Positions 4,315-7,889 of a DNA stretch of 7,889 bases are shown in pieces. The notes below the pieces were generated by a model. That model was given only the letters and a program-made list of their open reading frames with translations, was not told the DNA's origin and searched no databases. Position 1 is the stretch's first letter; each line of letters opens with the position of its first letter. Both the position numbers and the translations under genes were made by a program. Source of the stretch: UBA1367 sp040268355 (GTDB taxonomy: Bacteria > Actinomycetota > Coriobacteriia > Coriobacteriales > Atopobiaceae); contig JAWRIT010000068.1 of the NCBI GenBank assembly GCA_040268355.1, positions 1-7,889 on the forward strand, written 5' to 3'.

Positions 4315-7278
4315 ATGGGCAGAAGAATAGAAAGTCCCAGGCACATGACCCGGAAGAACGAAACGAGCCAACTCGACGCGCTGCTTCTGACAAGCACTCC
4401 GGACGAGGTCCGCGAGCGCTACCACACACTTGCGGATCGTGCGAGGGGGTCGGACTTCGGGCCTGTGGCGGACGACATCATTGTGCTCGACACCGAGACG
4501 ACGGGACTGTCGTTTCGCGACTGCGAGCTGATCGAGATCGCTGCTGCGCGTATGAATGACGGGCAGGTGAGCGAGCGGTTTCAGACCTTTGTGCGCCCGA
4601 GGCGACCCATACCTGCGGAGATCGCGCGCCTGACGGGCATACGGGCGATCGACGTGCGCGACGCGCCACGAGACGAGCAGGCGGTCGCGCAGCTCGCGGC
4701 CTTTGTGGGGGGCGCTCCCGTCATTGCGCACAACGCCCTGTTCGACCGCACTTTCGTCGAGAAGGTCGCCGGTGGCACGGAGGTCTCCGCGACCTGGATC
4801 GACTCGCTGGCGCTCTCGCGGATAGCGCTTCCGTGCCTGTCGTCGCATCGGTTGCAGGATATGGCCGTGGCCTTTGCGTGCGATCGCGTCACACATCGCG
4901 CGATGGATGACGTGGAGGCCCTGTGCGGGATGTGGCCCATCATGCTGCAAGCGCTCTGCGACCTGCCCGAGGGGCTGCTCGGCCACCTGGCGTCGATGCA
5001 TCCGGATGTGGACTGGGCCTTCCGGCCCGTGCTCTCCTACCTGGCGTCGCTGCAGGGGTCAGGTCCGTTCTCGCTCAAGGGCGTCCGACACGACCTCATC
5101 GGTCGTCGTGAGTATCGCACCCGTGTCGATGCCGCCGAGGTGGCGGGACGGCTGCAGGCACCCTCCCAGGAGGAGCTGGCCGCAGCCTTCGAGCCGGGCG
5201 GGCTGGTCTCGCGCATGTATGAGGTGTACGAGCGGCGCGGGGAGCAGCAGAGCATGGCGCATGAGGTGAGCGAGGCGCTCGCGACGTCGACGCATCGGTC
5301 GATCGAGGCGGGCACTGGAGTAGGGAAGTCCATCGCCTACCTGCTTCCTGCGGTGACCTATGCGCAGCTGAACGGGATCACCGTGGGCGTCGCCACCAAG
5401 ACCAACGCGCTCACCGACCAACTAGTGACTCATGAGCTACCAGCGCTCGACCGCGTCATGCCGAGCGGGGTGAACCACACGAGCCTCAAGGGTCACGAGC
5501 ATTATCCCTGTCTCAACCGGCTTCAACGCGCTGCGACAGGAATGTTGCCCCCTCCGATGACGAACCATCAGGGGGCCGAGGATGCCCAGGCAGACATGCT
5601 GACGGCTCTTGCCGTCACCTATGCGGCGGTCTGCCAGCTGCCCGAAGGGGATCTTGACCTGCTGGGAATCAGATGGCGCACGGTCCCTCGAGGCATGCTC
5701 ACGACCACGCCGGCGGAGTGCCACCGCACGCGTTGCCCGTTCTTCCCGAACGAGTGCCTGGTCCATGGGGCGCGGCGCCGCGCGGCCTGCGCGGACGTGG
5801 TGGTCACCAACCACTCGTTGCTGCTGCGCAACGTCATGGCGGAAGGCCGCATCCTGCCGCCCATCAGGCACTGGATCATCGACGAGGCACATGGGTTCGA
5901 GGACGAGGCCCGCAGGCAATGGGCCATCGAGATCACAGGGGATCGCCTGCGTGCGGACTTCGAGAAGCTCGGGGGGACCAAGACGGGTGCCATCCACACC
6001 CTGCTGAACCAGCTCAGTGACCGGGAGGCGTCGACGCTGCCCGCCCGGCTGCTCACCAAGCTTGCGGCAAGCGCCTCTCGAGCGAGCCTCTCGACGGCCG
6101 AGCTGTTCGACGCGCTCCACGGGCTGGGGAGGGTCGCCGGATCGAACGGTGGATACGACACGCAGACCCTGTGGATCGACAAGGGTGTCCGGGGGACACC
6201 GGAGTGGGCGGCGCTCGACGCGACGCTGGAGAGCGCCGTCTCACGGCTCGACGCGGCCGCAAAGGACGCCCGGGAGGCAACTGACGCCCTGGTAGACGTG
6301 CAGCCCCAGCTCGGTGGCGACCTCAAGGAGGCCACCACCTTCCTTGCCGAGACGTCCGCCGCCATGAGGCTCGTCCGGGAGGGCACGGACGAGACCTACG
6401 TGTTCTCCGCGCGCCTGGCACGGCGACGCAAGGACATGGCGAGCGAGGCGCTCGTGGCCGAGAAGGTCGATGTGGGGACGGACCTCGCCACGCGATGGTT
6501 CCCCGAGATGATGAGCGTGACCTTCACCTCGGCGACCATGGCGGTCGGGACCTCGTTCGAGCACTTCGAGCATGCCGTGGGGCTTGACCAGCTTGACGAT
6601 CGCCTGCACGAGAACGTGCAGCTGGCATCGAGTTTTGACTATGACCGCAACATGAGCGTCGTGGTCTGTCGGGACATGCCGGCGCCCAACACGCCGAGCT
6701 ACCTCGAGTCCCTCGCGAACCTTTTGGTCGACGTGCACCAGGCGATGGACGGGTCCGTGCTCACGCTGTTCACGAACCGCCGGGAGATGGAGCGGGTGCA
6801 TTCGATGGTGGCCCCGAGGCTTGCCGCCGTGGGTCTCGACGTCGACTTCCAGGGACGTGGGTCGTCGCCCAGGAGGCTCCGCGAGCGCTTCATGGGCGAC
6901 AAACGCCGCTCGCTCATGGCGCTGAAATCGTTCTGGGAGGGCTTTGACGCCGCCGGGGAGACGCTGCGGTGCGTGGTGATCCCGAAGCTTCCGTTTTCGA
7001 ACCCCAACGACCCCCTCGTTCGTGAGCGCGACCTCCGCGAGGAGCGGTCGTGGTGGCGCTACTCCCTGCCCGAGGCGGTGCTTTCGGTCAAGCAGGCGGC
7101 GGGCAGGCTCATCCGCACCAAGAGCGACGCGGGGATCGTGATCTTCGCCGACTCCCGCGTGGCCACCAAGCGCTACGGCCAGCAGTTCGTGCGGTCGATG
7201 CCGAGCAGTTCCTGCACCCAGCTCGACCAGGCGAACGTGGCACGCTACATAGAGATGTGGCGTGCCGCCCACGAGTGA
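4315..7278 (+). CDS. dinG: DinG-family protein: DnaQ-like 3'-5' exonuclease fused to an Fe-S superfamily 2 helicase
   Basis: This 987-residue protein combines two DNA-processing domains. Residues about 54-205 form a DEDDh exonuclease: DTETTG (59-64), IAHNALFD (137-144) and HRAMDD (194-199). The rest is an XPD/DinG-type helicase: Walker A EAGTGVGKS (331-339), DEAH (523-526), a TSATM segment (738-742), the FWEGFDAAGE region (873-882) and QAAGRLIR (927-934). Four cysteines, Cys399, Cys469, Cys474 and Cys481, have near the spacing of the E. coli DinG 4Fe-4S ligands (120, 194, 199, 205), so an iron-sulfur cluster is likely. Known relatives act in DNA repair and R-loop removal; this protein's substrate is not shown by sequence. 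E. coli DinG (about 716 residues) lacks the exonuclease, while Gram-positive versions carry it. The start is uncertain: ATG at 4315 or 4345, neither with a strong ribosome site; both leave every domain intact. It may be cotranscribed with ddl. Confidence 0.92.
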   Translation: MGRRIESPRHMTRKNETSQLDALLLTSTPDEVRERYHTLADRARGSDFGPVADDIIVLDTETTGLSFRDCELIEIAAARMNDGQVSERFQTFVRPRRPIPAEIARLTGIRAIDVRDAPRDEQAVAQLAAFVGGAPVIAHNALFDRTFVEKVAGGTEVSATWIDSLALSRIALPCLSSHRLQDMAVAFACDRVTHRAMDDVEALCGMWPIMLQALCDLPEGLLGHLASMHPDVDWAFRPVLSYLASLQGSGPFSLKGVRHDLIGRREYRTRVDAAEVAGRLQAPSQEELAAAFEPGGLVSRMYEVYERRGEQQSMAHEVSEALATSTHRSIEAGTGVGKSIAYLLPAVTYAQLNGITVGVATKTNALTDQLVTHELPALDRVMPSGVNHTSLKGHEHYPCLNRLQRAATGMLPPPMTNHQGAEDAQADMLTALAVTYAAVCQLPEGDLDLLGIRWRTVPRGMLTTTPAECHRTRCPFFPNECLVHGARRRAACADVVVTNHSLLLRNVMAEGRILPPIRHWIIDEAHGFEDEARRQWAIEITGDRLRADFEKLGGTKTGAIHTLLNQLSDREASTLPARLLTKLAASASRASLSTAELFDALHGLGRVAGSNGGYDTQTLWIDKGVRGTPEWAALDATLESAVSRLDAAAKDAREATDALVDVQPQLGGDLKEATTFLAETSAAMRLVREGTDETYVFSARLARRRKDMASEALVAEKVDVGTDLATRWFPEMMSVTFTSATMAVGTSFEHFEHAVGLDQLDDRLHENVQLASSFDYDRNMSVVVCRDMPAPNTPSYLESLANLLVDVHQAMDGSVLTLFTNRREMERVHSMVAPRLAAVGLDVDFQGRGSSPRRLRERFMGDKRRSLMALKSFWEGFDAAGETLRCVVIPKLPFSNPNDPLVRERDLREERSWWRYSLPEAVLSVKQAAGRLIRTKSDAGIVIFADSRVATKRYGQQFVRSMPSSSCTQLDQANVARYIEMWRAAHE

Positions 7279-7290
7279 CGCGAGACGACA

Positions 7291-7308
7291 GGGGCCGAGG
7301 GCGGCCCC
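7291..7308. terminator. Short GC hairpin between convergent dinG and WYL gene
   Basis: GGGGCCG (7291-7297) pairs with CGGCCCC (7302-7308) around an AGGG loop, 12 bases after the dinG stop. It is placed where both convergent genes need to end. No T-run follows on either strand, so it is a weak terminator candidate. Confidence 0.4.
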
Positions 7309-7335
7309 GCCGCGCCAAGAGCGTCGTTAGTAGCG

Positions 7336-7889
7336 TCAGGACAGGTCCCGCACGTAGGCCTCGACGCGACGAGCGAGCTGGGGATCGCTGACGACGACCG
7401 TTCCGGCACAGGCGGCGAGGTGACGCACGAGCCACATGCCTCCGTAGTCGGGGAGGCGGGCGAGGGTGCCCTCCTCGGTGCGCGCCAGCACCTGCAGGCG
7501 CTCCCAATGGAAGAGGTCAAGGTAGCGCCCGTCGGCGAAGCGTACGGTCACGTATCGCTCGGACTTTGGCGCCTGTGGCTCGTCTGCGACGGCCTTCGGT
7601 GCGACCTCGCGTAGCTCCTCCATGCGGTCGACGCGAAACACCCGCTCCGCCTGCCGATCGAGGTCAAAGGCCTCGAGGTACCAAGAGTCATCGCTGCGGC
7701 GAAGGAGCCGCGGCATGACCTCCCGGCGCGCCGCTGCCGCGCCCGAGACGGGGCGATACGAGAAGGCAAGGCCCATCCCCTGCGCTATGGCATGCGAACA
7801 GGTTTTGAGCAGGCTCCCAAGCTCAGCGGAGGCCGCCTCGCCAAGGGAGCGGGCGATGTCCTCGCGCGAGAGGACCGGGGTCGCGGACG
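7336..7889 (-). CDS. WYL-domain transcriptional regulator, C-terminal part (N-terminus outside window)
   Basis: The frame stays open from its TGA at 7336-7338 to the window edge, giving 183 visible codons, so the gene is cut by the window and not by a mutation. An internal ATG at 7774-7776 is not a credible start: it lacks a spaced ribosome site and would remove the beginning of the WYL fold. The visible part starts with a helical stretch (SREDIARSLGEAASAEL...) and then the WYL domain: FSYRP, a basic VMPRLLRR, the signature SWYLEAFD (visible residues 68-75) and ERVFRVDRM. A C-terminal WCX-like extension ends ...ARRVEAYVRDLS. WYL proteins are sensor-regulators that usually carry an N-terminal DNA-binding domain; in actinobacteria the PafB/PafC pair drives a LexA-independent DNA-damage response, and others regulate defence loci. 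Which role applies cannot be told from this half. Confidence 0.88.
   Translation of the reverse strand, partial: SATPVLSREDIARSLGEAASAELGSLLKTCSHAIAQGMGLAFSYRPVSGAAAARREVMPRLLRRSDDSWYLEAFDLDRQAERVFRVDRMEELREVAPKAVADEPQAPKSERYVTVRFADGRYLDLFHWERLQVLARTEEGTLARLPDYGGMWLVRHLAACAGTVVVSDPQLARRVEAYVRDLS

Noticed and set aside
4283..4344. SOS box or promoter directly upstream of dinG
   Set aside because: I found no GAAC-N4-GTTC and no convincing -35/-10 pair in this gap.
3602..5001. Long - strand frames opposite ddl and the dinG start (275 and 262 codons)
   Set aside because: Both are antisense to well-supported genes, have low-complexity Arg-rich translations and no ribosome sites that I could see.
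6241..7272. 343-codon open frame on the - strand opposite dinG
   Set aside because: It is opposite the conserved helicase C-terminal motifs, and its His- and Arg-rich content is typical of a shadow frame.
1..7889. CRISPR array, tRNA, rRNA or insertion sequence
   Set aside because: I saw no spaced direct repeats, no cloverleaf-like sequence, no rRNA-like stretch and no transposase motifs.

Overview
The window looks like chromosome near the replication origin of a high-GC Gram-positive bacterium. Protein style (ParA/ParB, RlmN, a DinG with an N-terminal exonuclease, a WYL regulator) suggests class Coriobacteriia, near Olsenella/Atopobium/Collinsella. That placement is recognition from memory, not a database result.

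Left part (1-2034, all + strand): what may be the last codons of rsmG run into a perfect parS centromere site, followed by a consensus DnaA box in the parA leader. Then come parA, parB (8-base overlap with parA) and an unrecognised 84-residue single-span membrane protein one base after parB. The three genes read as one operon: ParB loads on parS, ParA moves or times the origin region, and the third product may provide a membrane link. This part is clearly poorer in GC than the rest.

Middle (2030-3322): a 113-base convergent gap is packed with dyads. They are a 20-base palindrome with a LexA/SOS-type core overlapping a -10-like hexamer, a bulged hairpin, a perfect 16-bp hairpin and a 12-base palindrome. 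rlmN (23S rRNA/tRNA adenine-C2 methylase) lies on the - strand and is divergent from ddl; two more short palindromes sit between their starts.

Right part (3323-7889): ddl (D-alanine-D-alanine ligase, cell wall) is followed by a long dinG-type gene. Its product combines a DnaQ-like 3'-5' exonuclease with an XPD/DinG-type helicase that keeps its four putative iron-sulfur cysteines. Convergent to it is the C-terminal part of a WYL-domain regulator that stays open to the window edge, so its real start lies outside.

The genes are mostly ordinary housekeeping functions. The least explained parts are the structured 2030-2147 gap and the small membrane protein in the par operon.
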